This document shows, one piece after another, positions 42,692 to 58,200 of a DNA stretch of 64,000 bases. Below the pieces are notes generated by a model, which saw only the letters and a program-made list of their open reading frames with translations, was not told the origin of the DNA and did not search any database. Made by a program: the position numbers and the translations under genes. This DNA is from Scylla paramamosain. Taxonomy: Eukaryota; Arthropoda; Malacostraca; Decapoda; Portunidae. Each line of letters starts with the position of its first letter. Position 1 is the first letter of the stretch. Location of the stretch: NCBI RefSeq assembly GCF_035594125.1, contig NC_087166.1, positions 16,950,766 to 17,014,765 on the forward strand, given 5' to 3'.

Positions 42692-44227
42692 GTACCCTAT
42701 ATTGGGAAAAGAAAAGACGTTACGAGAAAAGTGTATTTTAAATGGATTTCACATTGTTAGGTACCAAAACGTCAAAATGCATGCAAAGCAAACTATATGT
42801 AGAAAGGAAACGAGATTTCAGGGAAGTGTCTTTTGAGTGTTTATGAGCATGCTATGAAACAAAACGCTAAAAAGCATGGAAATCACCCTATATGGGAACA
42901 CAGAAAAACATTATGTAAAACATGTCTTTTGGGTGCTTTTTTACTTTCTTACCTACCAAAACACTAAAACAATTAAAAACTACCCTTTATGGAGAAACAG
43001 AATAACAACCAAAAACATGTATTTTGAGTATTTTTGAGTTTGTTACGTACATAAACGCCAAAATGCATGGAAAGTATACTATATGGGGAAAAAGAAGGAC
43101 ATGAAAGATGACGTGTATAATGAGAGATTTTGACCTTCTTAGATACCAAAACACGAAAATAGATATACATCACTCTATATGTAGAAATAGAAAAAAAAAA
43201 TACTAAAAACAAGAATTTCGAGTGCATTTCACATCGTTAGGTAACAAAAAGTAAAAATGCATACAAAGCATCCTATATGGGGAAGGAAAACAAGATTTCA
43301 AAAAAAAAATAAATAAATAAATCTTGTCTTTTGAGTGTTCATGAAAGTATTAAGCAGCAAAACGCTTAAAAGCATGGAAGTCCCCCTTTATAGGAAAACA
43401 AAACATTACTAAAAACGTCTCTTTTCAGTGTTTTTGCGCTTCTTACGTAATATAACGTAAAAAAAAAAACATGGTAAACATCTTTTGTGAAGAAACAGAA
43501 TAACATTACGAAATCAACTATTTGTATTCGAGGTTGTTACATAAAAAACGCAAAAATGCATGTAAATTTCCTATATGAGGAAACGAAAAGACATTACGAA
43601 AAACGTGTATTATGAGTGCTTTTCATCTTCTTAGCTACCAAAGCGCTAAAAGGCAAGAATAACTCTCTATATGGAGAAACATAAAAACATTAATAAAAAC
43701 GTGTATTTTAATTGTCTTTCACATTGTTAAATTCCAAAATTCTAAAATGCATGCAAAGTACACTACACGGAGAAAGGAAACGAGATTTCCATTTTTTGTG
43801 TGTGTTTTTGAGCATTATATGCACCTAAACGCTGAAAAGAATGGAAAGCATCCAATATAGGTAATTATAACAACATTACCAAAAAACGTTTCTTTTCAAT
43901 CTTTTTGAGCTATTTACATATCAAAACGCTGAAAGGCATGCAGAACAACCTTAATGGAAAAACAATAACATTACTAAGAACAAGTTTTTTTTTGTTTAGT
44001 GTTTTTAAGCTTGTTACGTACAAAAACACCAAAATGCATGGAAAGTATCCTATATGGGGAAACAAAAAGACATAACGAGAAACGTGTATAATGAATAACA
44101 GTCTATATGGAGAAAGAAAATAACATAAAATTTATTTTGATTGTATTTCACATTGTTAGATACCATAACGCCAAAATGCATGGAAAGCACCCATTATTGG
44201 GGAAGAAAAGACAAAAAAAAAAGTGTT

Positions 44228-44280
44228 TCTTGAATATTTATGAGCGCGTTAGTGCCTAACGCGCTCATAAATATTCAAGA
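44228..44280. repeat. Hairpin, 24-bp perfect stem (mirror)
   Basis: Inverted copy of the 25928-25980 hairpin, with loop GTGCC at 44252-44256. The following (AAAT)n at 44308-44345 corresponds to 25866-25900. Confidence 0.92.
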
Positions 44281-44819
44281 AAAACGTTTTTTTTTATGTC
44301 TTTTCCCAAATAAATAAATAAATAAATAAATAAAAAAAAAAAAAATAAGCACTCTATATACAGAAAAAAAATAGAAAACATCTTTTGAGCGTTTTTGGAA
44401 CTACTTACATACGAAAACTGTAAAACGCATGCAAAATACCATTTATCAAGAAACAAAAAAACGTTACCAAAAACCAGTGTCTTGAGTGTTTTGAGATTGT
44501 TTTGTACATAAAAACGGCAAAATGCATGGAAAATACCCTTTATGAGGAAACGAAAAGACACTATGAGGAAGAAGTATTACCAGCTTCATAGGTACTAAAT
44601 CTCGAAAACGAATGAATAGCACTCTATATGGAGAAACAGAACAACATTTCTATAAATCTGTATTTTGAGTGTTTTTTTTCACATTTTTAGGTACTAAAAG
44701 CAAAAATCCATGCAAAGCACCGTATATGTGATAAATAAACGAGATTTCCAAAAAAAAAATGTTTTTTGAGTGTTTATGAGCATGTTAAGCACGAAAACCC
44801 TAAAAAGATTGGAAAGCCC

Positions 44820-44952
<133 letters not shown>

Positions 44953-47277
44953 AAAAAAAAAAACGTCCTTTACATACCAAAACGCTGAAATGTATGCAAA
45001 ACACGCTTTCTGAAAAAAATAGAATAAAAAATAACTTTTTTTCGTGATTTTAAGCTAGCTACGTACAAAACACAAAAAAAAAAGCATGAAAAATACCCAA
45101 TATGAAGAAACGAAAGGACATGAAAAGAGTAATTGTGAGTATCTTTGAGTTTCTTAAGTAACAAAACACTGACACTCATGAATATCACTCAATATAGAAA
45201 AAAAAAAAAAATATTACCAAAAAAAAATGTATTTGAAGTGCTTTTTTTCAGTGTTAGGAACAAAAATACCAAAGTGTATGCAAAGCCTCCTACAGAAGGA
45301 AATGAAACGAATTTACCAGTAACGTGTGTTTTGAGTGTTTTTGAACGTGTTAGGCACTAAAACGGTAAAAAGAATAGATTCCACTCTATATGGGAATGCA
45401 AAACAACATTACGAAAAACGTTTGTTTTTTAATGTTTTTGAACATACATACCAAAACGCTTAAACGCCCCCAAAAACACACTTTATGGAGAAACAAAATA
45501 ACATTACCAAAAACAACTGTTTTCGATTTTTTTTTTTTTTTTAGATTGTTGTGTAGAAAAACGGAGAAATGCATGCAAAGGAACCTACATGATAAAAAGA
45601 AAAGACATTAGGAGAAACGTATATCATGTTTTTTTTTTTTCAGCTTTTTTGGTACCAAACGGAAAAACGCGTCAATACCACTCTATATGGAGAAATGGGG
45701 AAAAAAAAAAAACATTACCAAAAACTTGTAATTTATGCTTTTTTCACACTGTTATGCACCAAGACGTCAAACTGCATGGAAAGCAGTATTTGGAAACGAA
45801 ATGAGATTCCATGAAACGTATATTTCAAGAGTTTTTGTGCATGTTAGGCACCAAAACCCAAAGAAAGTATGAAAAGCACCCTATGTGGAAATAGAACACA
45901 TAATAAAAAAAAAAATAAAAAAAAAACGAGTCTTTCTATTGTTTTTCAGCTTCTTACGTACTAAAAAATGCGCATTTAAAACACCCTTCATTGATAAACA
46001 AAATAACATTACCAGAAACAAGTATTTTGATTGTTTTTGTGCTTGCGTAGAAAAACGCCAAAACGCTTGGAAAGTACTCTAAATTAGGAAACTAAATTTA
46101 ATTACGAAAAACGTGTATTTTTGAGCTCCTCATGTACCAAAACAGCTAAAACCCATGAAGAGCATTCTATATTGAGATACATAACAACAAAACCAAAATC
46201 ATGTATTTTGAGTGTATTTCACATTCGTAGGTATCAAAACTCCATGTACGCAAAGCACTCTATATGGGAAAAGGAAATGACATTTCTAGAAATGTGTCTT
46301 TTAAGTGTTTATGACATGTTAGGTACCAAAATGCTAAAAGGCATGGAAATAAAAAAAAAAAAAACCTGTAAGGGAAAAGAAAACATTACAAAGAACGTGT
46401 CTATTCAGTAATTTTTAGCTTCTTACATACCAAAACGCTAAAATGTATGCAAAAAACCTTAATGAAGAAATAGAATAACACTAGACAAAACAAGCATTTA
46501 GAGTGTTTTTGAGCTAGTTACTTACAAAAACGCCAAAAATACGTGCAAAGTAGCCTACATGGGGAAACGAAAGGACATTACAAGAGACATCTGTTGCAAG
46601 TGTTTTTGAGCTTTCCAGGTATCAAAATGCCAGAACACATGAATAACAATGGAGAAACATAACAATCTTTCGAAAAGTATGTATTTTTAGTGTTTTTGAG
46701 CTATTTTCGTACCAAAACACAAAAAGGCATGAAAATAGCGTTTATAGAGAAACACAATAACAATAACACAAAACTCGTGTTATACAGTATTATTAGAGTT
46801 TTTTTAGCTTTTTAGGTAACAAAATGCTAGAACACATTAATAGCATTCTATATCGAGAGAAAGAACATTACAAAAAAATCTTGTATATTGAGTGTTTTCA
46901 CATTATTAAATACCAAAACGCAAAAATGCATGCAAAGCTCCTTACTTGGAAACGAAACCTTACCAGAAACGTGTCTTTTGAATGTTTTTCAGTTTGGTGG
47001 GCACGCAAACGCTAAATAGCATGTAAATCACCCTATATAGTAATGCAAAAAAACATTAAGAAAAACGTTAATTTCAAGTGTTTTTTTTTTACTTATTACG
47101 TACTAACACTAAAAAGAAACATTGAAAATAAACATCATGAAAAAAAAAAACAGAATAACATTACCAAAGACAACTATTTTCAAAAACAACAATTGAGAAA
47201 CAGAACATTACCAAAAAGCGTGTATTTTGATTGATTTTCACATTAGTAAGTACCAAAACGTCGAAATTTATGCAAAA

Positions 47278-47380
<103 letters not shown>

Positions 47381-49334
47381 TTGCATTTTAGCGTTTTGGT
47401 ACGAAAACAGCTAAAAAAAAAACACTAAAAAGAGACATTTTTGGTAATGTTTTGTTTTCCGACATAGGGTTCTTTCCATCCTCATTAGCGTTTTGGTAAC
47501 TAGAACGCTCATAAACACTCAAAAGGTGTGTATCTGGAACTCTCATTTCCTTTCCATATATGAGGTGTTTTTCTTGTTTTTCTTGCGATTTGATACCTAA
47601 TAATCTGGAATACGCTCAAAATACACGTTTTTCGTAAAGTTGATTTACTTCTCCATACAGTGTTATTCATGCATTTTAGTGCTTTGTTACCTAATAAGCT
47701 CAAAAACTCTAATAATATACGTTTCTCGTCATGTTCTTTTGTTTCTCCATATAGGGCGTTTTGCATGAATTTTGTCGTTTTGGTGCATAACAATGTAAAA
47801 ACACTCAAAAGGAGACGTTTTTAGCAAAGTTCTTCTGTTTCTCCATAGAAAGTGATATTCACACGTTTTACCGTTTTGGTATCGACGTAGTTCAAAAACA
47901 CTTATACGTGTTTTGTAATATAGTTTGGTTTCCCATATAGGTGTCTTTGCTTGCATTTTGGTGTTTTTGCACGTAAGAAGCTCAAAAACACTAAGCACGT
48001 TTTTGATAATATTATTCTGCTTCCTCATAAATGGTATTTTGCGTGCGTTTTAGCGTTATGGAACGTAGGATAAAAAATACTCACAAGACATGTTTTTGGT
48101 AATTTTGTTTTATATTCTAATTGTGTTCTATGCATTTATAGTTTTGTGCGTAAAACACTGAGAAACACTGAAAAGGCATTTTTTTTAAGAATTGTCAATC
48201 AGCTATAAAACTGTTATGCATACATTTTAGCGTTTTGGTACCTAACAATGTGAAAACACTGAAAACACATTTTTTGTAATGTTGTTTAGTTTCTTCATAT
48301 AGAATGCTAATGAGCAATTTTAGCGTTTTCTTACCTACACATAATACACGCGTCTGTTAATTACGTTTAGTTTCACCATACAGGGTACTTTGAATGCATT
48401 TTGCCTGTTGTGTACCTATCAAGCTTAAAACCACTAGAAATATATATTTTTGGTAATGTTATACTGTCTACATAAAAAGTTATATCCTAGAGTTTTAGCG
48501 TTTTGGTACGTAAACAGCTGAACAAACGCTGAAAAGAGACATTTTTGGTAATGTTTTGTTTTCCCACATAGGGTTCTTTTCATGCTCATTAGCGTTTTGG
48601 TGACTAGAACGCCTATGAACACTGAAAATGTGTGTTTCTGGAACTCTTGTTCCTTTCCATATACAGGGTGCTTTGCTTGCATTTTTGCGATTTGATACCT
48701 AACAATGTGGAATACAGTAAAAATACACGTTTTTGGTAATATTGATTTGCTTCTCCATATAGAGTGTTATTCATGCATTTTAGTGTATTGGTACTTAACA
48801 ATGAGAAAATATTCAAATCACATTTTTTGTAATGTTATTCAGTTTCTTTATATGTAATGCTATTCAGCCGTTTTAGCGTTTTGTTACCTACTCATAATAC
48901 CCGCGTCTGTTTATTACATTTTGTTTCACTATATAGGGTATTTTCAATACATTTTACCGTTTTTGTAACTAACAAGCTCAAAAACACACCAAATATATAT
49001 TTTTCGTAATATTATTCTTTTTCTCCATAAAGAAAAAAAAAAAGTGGTTTCCTAATGTTTTAGCGTTTTGGTTCGTAAAAAGCTAAAAAAAAAAAAAAAA
49101 AACTGAAAGGAGATATTTTTGGTAAACAGTTCTTTTCCCACATAGGGTTTTTTCCATGCTTATTACCGTGTTGGTGACTAGAACGATCATAAACACTCAA
49201 AAGGTGTGTTCCTGGAAATCTCGTTTCCTTTCCATATACGAGTATAGGGTGCTTTGCTTGCATTTTTGCCTTTTGATACCTAACAATGTGGAATACACTC
49301 AAAATACACGTTTTTGGTAATGTTAATTTATAAT

Positions 49335-49364
49335 TGCATGTTGGCAGTTTGCATGTTGGCAGTT
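49335..49364. repeat. 15-bp tandem duplication (mirror)
   Basis: TGCATGTTGGCAGTT twice, complement of 20971-21000. Confidence 0.9.
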
Positions 49365-52028
49365 TGGCACTTAACATTATGAAAAACATCCTCCATATAA
49401 AGAGCTATTGGTAAATTTTTGAGTTTTCGTTCTTAAGAAACTGAAAAACACTCACAAAACACGTTTCTCAAATCCTTTCGTTTCTCTATATAGGATACTT
49501 TACATACATTTTGGCGTTTTGGTGTATAACAATGTAAAAACATTCAAAGATGACGTATTTGGCAATGTTATTCTGTTTCTCTATAGAAAGTGATATTCAC
49601 GCATTTTAGCGTTTTGGTATCGTCGTAGTTCAGAAACATTTGTAATATACATATCTTTTAATATAGACTGATTTCCCATATAGGTGATTTTCCTTGCATT
49701 TTGCCGTTTTTGTACGTAAGAAGTTCAAAAACACGTTTTTGGTAGTGTTATTCTGTTTCCCCATAAAGGGTACTTTGCGTGCGTTTTAGCGTTATTGTAC
49801 GTTAAAAGATCAAAAATACTCACAAGACACGTTTTTATTAATTTCGTTTTATATTCCCAATTGCTGTCCATGCATTTATCGTTTTGTGCATAAAACGCTT
49901 AGAAACGTTGAAAAGGCAAGTTTCAAGTAATGTCAATTAGTTTCTCTAAAAAAAAATTGTTTTGGTACCTAGCAATGTGAAAACACTCAAAACACATTTT
50001 TTGTAATGTTTCTTCATATAGAATGAATGCTATTCAGCAGTTTTAGCGTTTTGTTACCTACACATAATACACGCGTCTGTTAATTACGTTTTGTTTCACC
50101 ATATAGGGTACTTTCAATGCATTTCGCCTCTTTTGTACATGACAAGCTCAAAAACACTCGAAATATATATATTTGGTAATGTTATTCTCTTTCTCCATTA
50201 AAAGTTTTTTTTTTTTTCTTGAGATTTAGCGTTTTGATACTTGAATAGCTCAAAAAACACTGAAAAGTCATTTTTGGTAATGTTTTGTTTTCCCACATAG
50301 GGTTCTTTCCATGCTCATTAGCGATTTGATGACTAGATCGTTCATAAACACTCAAAAGGTGTGTTTCTGGAACTCTTGTTTCCTTTCCATATATAGGGTG
50401 CTTTGCTTCCATTTTTGCGATTTGATACCTAACAATGTGGAATACACTCAAAATACACCTTTTTGGTAAGTAATGTTGATTTGCTTCTCCATATAGAGTG
50501 TTATTCATGCTTTTTTATTGTATTGGTACCTAACAATGTAAAATCACTCACAACACATTTTTTGAAATGTTCAGTTTCTTCATATAGAACGCTATTCAAC
50601 CGTTTTAGCGTTTTGTTACTCATAATACACGAGTCTGTTTATTACATTTTGTTTCACCATATAGGGTCTTTTGAATGTATTTAGCAGTTTTTGTACCTAA
50701 CAAGCTCAAAAACACTCCGAATATATATTTTTCGTAATGGTATTCTCTTTCTCCATAAAAAGTATTTTCCCTGCGTTATAGCGTTTTGGTACGTAAACAG
50801 CTAAAAAAAAACACTGAAAAGAGATATTTTTGGTAATGTTTTTTTCTACGGTTCTTTCCATGATCATTAGCGTTTTGGTGACTAGAACGCTTATGAACAC
50901 TCAAAAGGTGTGTTTCTGGAATTCTCGTTTCCTATACATATATAGGGTGCTTTGCTTGCATTTTTGCTATTTGATACCTAACAATGTGGAATACATTGAA
51001 AACACATGTTTTTTTGGTAATATTGTTTTCCTTCTCTATACAGAATGTTATTCATGTATTTTAGTGCTTTGGTACCTAATAACTCAAAAACTATAATAAT
51101 ACACGTTTCTCGTCATGTTCTTTCGTTTCTCCATACAGGGTGTTTTGCATGCATTTTGGCGTTTTGGTGCATAACAATGTAAAAACACTCAAAGGAGACG
51201 TTTTTCACAATGTTGTTCTGTTTCCCCAAAGAAAGCGATATTCACGCGTTTTACCGTTTTGGTATCGACGTACTTCAGAAACACTTGTAATATACGTGTA
51301 TTGTAATAAAGTTTGGTTTCAAATATAGGAGACTTTGCTTACATTTTTGTGTTTTTTTTTTGTACGTAAGAAGTTCAAAAACACTAAATATGCATGTTTT
51401 TGGTAATGTTATTCTGTTTCCCAATGAAGGGTATTTTGCGTGCGTTTTAGCGTTATGGTACGTAAGAAGATCAAAAATACTCACAAGACAACTTTTTTGT
51501 AATATCGTTTTATATTCCAGTTGTGTTCCATGCATTTATATTTTTGTGCATAAAACGCTGATAAATATTGAAAAGGCAATTTTCAAGTAATATCAATGTT
51601 TCTCTATAAAACTGTTTTGCATACATTTTGACTTTTTGGTACCTAACAACGTGAAAACACTCAAAATGCAATTTTTTTTTTGTAAAAATGGAATGCCATT
51701 CAACCTACTCATAATACACGCGTCTGTTAATTATATTTTGTTTCACCATATAGGGTACTTTGAATGCATTTTGGCGCTTTTGTACCTAACAAGCTCAAAA
51801 ACATTGCAATATATATTTTTGGTAATGTTATTCTGTATCTCCATAAAGGGTTTTCCTTGCGTTTGAGCGTTTTGGTATGTAAGCATATCAAAACCACTGA
51901 AAAAAGACATATTTGGTTGTTTTGTTTTCCCACATAGGGTTCTTTCCATCCTCATTAGCGTTTTGGTACAAAATAAACACTCAAAAGTTGTGTTCCTGGA
52001 AATAACGTTTCCTTTCCATATATGTGTG

Positions 52029-52445
52029 TTTTTTTTTTTTTTATGTAGGAAGGACAATGGCCAAGGGCAACAAAAATCCAATAAAAAAAAATATGCCCAC
52101 TGAAATGCCAGTCCCATAAAAGGGTCGAAGCAGTGGTCAAAAATTGATGAATAAGTGTCTTGAAACCTCCTTCTTGAAGGAATTCAAGTCATAGGAAGGT
52201 GGAAACACAGAAGCAGGCAGGGAGTTCCAGAGTTTGCCAGAGAAAGGGATGAATGATTGAGAATACTGGTTAACTCTTGCGTTAGAGAGGTGGACAGAAT
52301 AGGGGTGAGAGAAAGAAGAAAGTCTTGTGCAGCGAGGCCGCGGGAGGAGGGGAGGCATGCAGTTAGCAAGAACAGAAGAGCAGTTAACATGAAAATAGCG
52401 GTAGAAGACAGCTAGATATGCAACATTGCGGCGGTGAGAAAGAGG
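52029..52445 (-). mobile_element. 5'-truncated LINE 3' end (mirror)
   Basis: Inverted copy of 17879-18297, same truncation point and same monomer insertion site. The tail is T14 on the plus strand. A handful of substitutions separate the two copies, consistent with roughly 98% identity by eye. Confidence 0.9.
52137..52443 (-). pseudogene. C-terminal fragment of LINE reverse-transcriptase ORF (mirror)
   Basis: Same open stretch as 17881-18187 on the minus strand, reading GKLWNSLPASV and SFKKEV and ending SRHLFINF. It has the WNSLP form usual for the family, so the left copy's WNSLS is probably the derived state. Catalytic domains are absent. Confidence 0.85.
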
Positions 52446-55215
52446 CTTTGCTTGCATTTTTACGATTTGATACCTAACAAAGTGGAATACACTCAAAATA
52501 CACGTTTTATTTAATATTGATTTGATTCTCCATATACAGTGTTATTCATGCATTTTAGTGTTTTGGTACATAATAAGCTGAAAACCTTTAATAATACACG
52601 TTTCTCGTCATGTCCTCTCGTTTCTCCATATAGGGTAGTTTGCATCCATTTTGGTGCATAATAACGTTAAAACACTAAAAGGATATGTTTGTGGCAATGT
52701 TGTTCTGTTTCTCCATAGAAAGTGATATTCACTCGTTTTACCGTTTTGGTATCGACGTACTTCAGAAACACTTTTAATATAGTTTGGTTTCCATTATAGT
52801 TGACTTTGCTTTTTTGTACTTTTGTTGTACGTAAGAAGCTCAAAAACAGTAAATATACACGTTTTTGTTAGTCATTTTGTTTCCATATAAATGGTATTTT
52901 GCGTGCATTTTAGCGTTACGGTTCGTAAGTATATCAAAAATACTTAGAAGAGGTTATTTTGTTTTATATTCAAATTGTTTTGTGCATAAAACACTGATAA
53001 ATATTGAAAAAGCATGTTACAAGTAATGTCGATTCGTTTCTCTATAACAGTGTATACTTTACGTTTTGGCGTTATGATATCTAACAATGTGAAAACACTC
53101 AAAATATAATTTTTGTAATGTTGTTCAGTTTCTTCATATAGAATGCTATTCAGTCGTTTTAGCGTTTTGTTGCCTACTCATAATACATGCATCTATCAAT
53201 TACGTTTTGTTTCACAACATTGGGTACTTTGAATGCATTTCGACGTTTTTGTACCTAACAAGCTCAAAAACACTTAAAAAATATATTATTCTTTTCTCCA
53301 TAAAAAGTGTTTTCCTTGCGTTTGAGCGTTTTAGTACGTAATCAGCTAAAAAAAAAAAAAAAACTGAAAATAGATATTACTGGTAATGTTTTGTTTTCCC
53401 ACATAGGATTCTTTCCATCCATACTTTAGAGTTTTGGTGACTAGAACACTCATAAAAACTCAAAAGGTATGTGCCTGGATATCTCGTTTCCTTTTTATAT
53501 ATGGGGTGCTTTGATTGCATTTGTGCGATTTGATACCTAACAATGTGGAATACACTCAAAATACACGTTTTTGGTAATGTTTATTTGTTTATCCATATAG
53601 AGTGTTATATATTTTAATGTTTTGGTACCTAATAAGCTCAAAAATTTTTAAAAATACGCGTTTCTCGTCAAGTTCTTTCGTTTCTCCATATAGGGTGCAT
53701 GCATTTTGGAGTTTTGGTGCATAACAATGTTGTGTTTCTCCATAAAAAAAAAAAAAAAAGTGATATTTACGCGTTTTATCTTTTCGGTATTGACGTAGTT
53801 CAAAACACTTGTCTGTTAATTTCGTTTTGTTTTGCTATATAGAATACTTTCAATGCATTTTGCCGTTTTTTACCTAACCAGCTCAAAAACACATCAAATA
53901 TGTATTACTTGTAATTTTATTCTCTTTCTCCATTAAAAAAAAAAAAAAGTGTTTTTATTGCGTTTGAGCATTTTGGTTCCTAAACAGATTAAAAACACTG
54001 AAAAGAGACATTTTTGGTATTTTTTGTTTTGTTTTGCCACATAAAGTTCTTTCCATGCTCATTATCGTTTTGGTGACCAGAACGGTCATAAACACTCAAA
54101 AAGGTGTGTTCCTAGATATCTCGTTTCCTTTCCATACTTTACTTGCATTTCTGCGATTTGATACCTAACAATGTGGAATACACTCAAAATACACGTTTTT
54201 GGTAATGTAGATTTGCTTCTCCATATAGAGTGTTATATATTTTAGTGTTCTGGTACCTAATAAGCTCAAAAACTCTAATAATACACGTTTCTCGTCATGT
54301 TCTTTCGTTTCTCCATATAGCGTGTTTTGCATGCATTTTGGCTTTTTGGTGCATAACAATGTAAAAACACTCAAAGGAGACGTTTTTGGCGATGTTGCTC
54401 TATTTCTCCATAGAAAGTGATATTCACGCGTTTTACCTTTTGGTATCGACGTAGTTCAGAAAAACTTGTAATATAGTATGGTTTCCCATATAGGTGGCTT
54501 TGTTTGCATTTTGAATTTTTTTTTTTACGTAAGAAGCTCAAAAACGTTTTTGGTACTGTTATTCTGTTTCCCCATAAACAGTATTTTGCGTGCGTTTTAG
54601 CGTTATTGTACGTAAGGAGATCAAAAATACTCACAAGACACGTTTTTTGGTAATTTCGTTTCATATTCTGATTGTATTCCATGCATTTAGAGTTTTGTGC
54701 ATAAAACTCTGAGAAATATTGTAAAGGCAATTTTCTCGTAATGTCAATTTTCTTCTCTATAAAAGTGTTTTTCCATACATTTTATCGTTTTGATACCTAA
54801 CAATGTGAAAACACTAAAAAAACACATATTTTTTAAAATGTTGTTGAGTTTCTTCATATGGAATGCTATTCAGCTGTTTTAGCGTTTTGTTACTTATAAT
54901 ACACGCGTCTGAGAATTAGTTTTGTTTCACCATATAAGGTACTTTGAATGTATTTTGACGTTTTCGTATCTAACAAGCTAAAAAACACTCCAAATAATTG
55001 GTAATGTTATTGTATTTATCCAGAAAAGGTGTTTTCCTTGCGTTTGAACGTGTTCGTACGTACACAGCTCAAAAACCCTGAAAAGAGACATTTTTGGTAA
55101 TGTTTTGTTTTCCCACATAGGTTTCTTTCCATATTCATTAGTGTTATGGTGACTAAAATGCTCATAAAAACTGAAACGGTGTGTTCTTGGATATCTCGTT
55201 TCCTTTTCATATATT

Positions 55216-55270
55216 TGCACAAATATATTTCATATATTTGCACAAATGCAAGCTTTGCTTGCATTTGTGT
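55216..55270. repeat. Double hairpin (mirror)
   Basis: Stem GCACAAATGCAAGC (55240-55253), loop TTT, then GCTTGCATTTGTG, preceded by the TTTGCACAAATATA repeat. Complement of 15031-15085. Confidence 0.85.
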
Positions 55271-58200
55271 GATTTGATACCTAACAATGTGGAATGCACT
55301 AAAAATACACGTTTTTAGTAATGTTGACTTGCTTCTCCATATAGAGTGTTATTCATGTATTTTAGAGTTTTGGTACATTATACACAAAAAAAAAATCTAA
55401 TAATACACGTTTCTCGAAATGTTCTTTTGTTTCTCCATGTAGGGTGTTTTGCTTGCATTTTGGCTTTTTGCATTTCTGCGATTTGATACCTAACAATGTG
55501 GAATATACTCAAAATACACGTTTTTGGTAATGTTGATTTGCTTCACCATATAGAGTGTTATATGTTTTAGTGTTCAGGTACCTAATAAGCTCAAAAACTC
55601 TAATAATACATGTTTCTCGTCATGTTCTTTCGTTTGTACATATAGCGTGTTTTGCATGCATTTTGGCGTTTTGGTGCATAACTATGTAAAAACACTCAAA
55701 GGAGACGTTTTTGGCAATGTTGTTGTGTTTCTCCATAGAAAGTGATACTGACGTGTTTTGGTATCGACGTAGTTCAGAAACACTTGTAATTTACGAGACT
55801 TGTAATATAGTTTGGTTTCCTATATAGGTGACTTTGCGTGCATTTTGGCGTTTTTGTACGTTAGAAGCTCAAAAACAATAAATATGCACGTTTTTTGGTA
55901 ATTTTAATCTTTTTCACCATAAACGGTATTTTGCGTTTGTTTTAGCGTTATGGTACGTAAGAATATAAAACAAATACTGACAAAATACTTTTTTGGTAAT
56001 TTCGTTTTATATTCCAATTGTGTTCCATTCATTTTTAGTTTTGTGCATAAAACGCTGAGAAATACTTAAAAGGCAATTTACAAGTAATGTCAATTACTTT
56101 CTCTAAAAAAGTGTTTTGCGTATATTTTGGCGTTTTGCTTTTTACCAATGTGGAAACACTCAAAACATATTTTTGTAATGTTGTTCAGTTTCTTCATTTG
56201 GAATGCTATTCAGCCGTTTTAGCGTTTTGTTACCTAGTCATAATACACGTGTCTGATAATTACGTTTTGTTTCACCATAAAGGGTATTTTGAACGCATTT
56301 TCCCGTTTTCTTACCTAACAAGGTCAAAAACACTCCAAATGTATATTTTTGGTAATGTTATTATGTTTTTCCATGAAGTGTTTTCCTTCCGTTTGACCGT
56401 TTGTTACGTAAACAGGTAAAAAAAAAAAAAAACACTGAAAAGAGACATTTTTGGTGATGTTTTGTTTTCCCACATTGGGTTCTTTCCATACTCATTAGTG
56501 TTTTGGTGACTAGAACGCTCATAAACACTGAAAAGGTGTGTTCTTAGAAATCTCGTTTCCTTTCCATATATAGGGTGCTTTGCTTGCATTTCTGCGATTT
56601 GATATCTAACAAAGTGGAATACACTCAAAATACAAGTTTTTGGTAATGTTGAATTGCTTCTTCATATAGAGTGTTATTCATGCATTTTAGTGTTTTCGTA
56701 CCTAATAATCTTAAAAACTCTAATAATAAACGTTTCTCGTTATGTCCTTTCGTTTCTCCATATTGGGTGTTCTGCGTGCATTTTGGCGTTTTGGTGCATA
56801 CCAAAGTAAAAACACTCAAAGGAGACATTTTTGGCAATGTTGTGGTGTTTCTCCATAGAAAGTGAAATTCACGCTTTTTAACGTTTTGGTATCGATGTAA
56901 TTCAGAAACGCTTATAATATACGTGTCTTGTAATAAAGTCTGGTTTCACATATAGGTGACTTTGCTTGCATTTTGGCGCTTTCCTACGTAAGAAGCTCAA
57001 AAACACTAAATATGTAAGTTTTTGGTAATGATATTCTGTTTCCCCACAAAGGGTATTTTGCATGTGTTTTAGCGTTATGGGACGTAAGAAGATGAAAAAT
57101 ACTCGCAGGACACGTTTTTGGTGATTTCGTTTTATATTCCAATTGTTTTTCCATGTTTTGTGCATAAAACGCTAAGTAACAGTGAAAAGGCAAGTTTCAA
57201 GTAATGTCGATTCGTTTCTGTATAAAAGTGTTTTGTATATATTTTGGCGGTTTGGTACCTAACAATGTGAAAATACTCAAAACACATCTTTTTTTTTTTT
57301 TTTATGTTTTACAGTTTCTTCATATAGAATGCTATTCAGTCGTTTTAGCGTTTTTTTTTACCTACTCATAATACACGCGTTGGTAAATTATGTTTTGCTT
57401 TACAATATAGGGTACTTGGAATGCATTTTGTAGTTTTTGTACCTAACAAGCTCAAAAACACTCCATATCTATATTTTTGGTAACGTTATTCTGTTTCTCC
57501 ATAAAAAGTGTTTTCTTTGCGTTTCAGCTTTTTTGTAAGTAAACAGCTCAACAAACACTGAAAAGAGACATCTTTGGTAATGTTTTGTTATCCCACATAG
57601 GGTTCTTTTCATGCTCATTAGCATTTTGGTGACTAGAACGCCCATAAACACTCAAAAGATGTGTTCCTGGAAATCTCGTTTCCTTTCCATATATAGGGTG
57701 CTTTGTTTGCATTTTTGCGATTTGATACCTAACAATGTGGAATACACTCAAAATTCATGTTTTTGGTAATGTTGATTTGCTTTTCCATATAGAGTGTTAT
57801 TCATGCCTTTTAGTGTTTTGGTACCTAATAAGCTCAAAAACTCTAAAGATACACGTTTCTCGTCATGTTCTTTCGTTTCTCCATATATGGTGCTTTGTAT
57901 GCTTTTTGGCGTTTTGGTGCATAACAATGTAAAAACAAACAAAGGAGACTTTTTTGGCAATGTTGTTCTGTTTCTCTATAGTAAGTGATGTATACGTATA
58001 TAATACATAACAAGCTTTAAAACACTCACAATATTTGTTTCCGTTTGTGTTATTGTGTTCCTTCATAAAATAGGTTTTTTATAATTATGCGTTTTAGCGT
58101 TTTAGTACTTAAGTAGCTTGAAAACACTGAAACGAGACTTTTTGGTAATGTCGGTTGATTTTCAAGTATAGGGTGCTTTCCATGCTTTTTTACTTTTTTT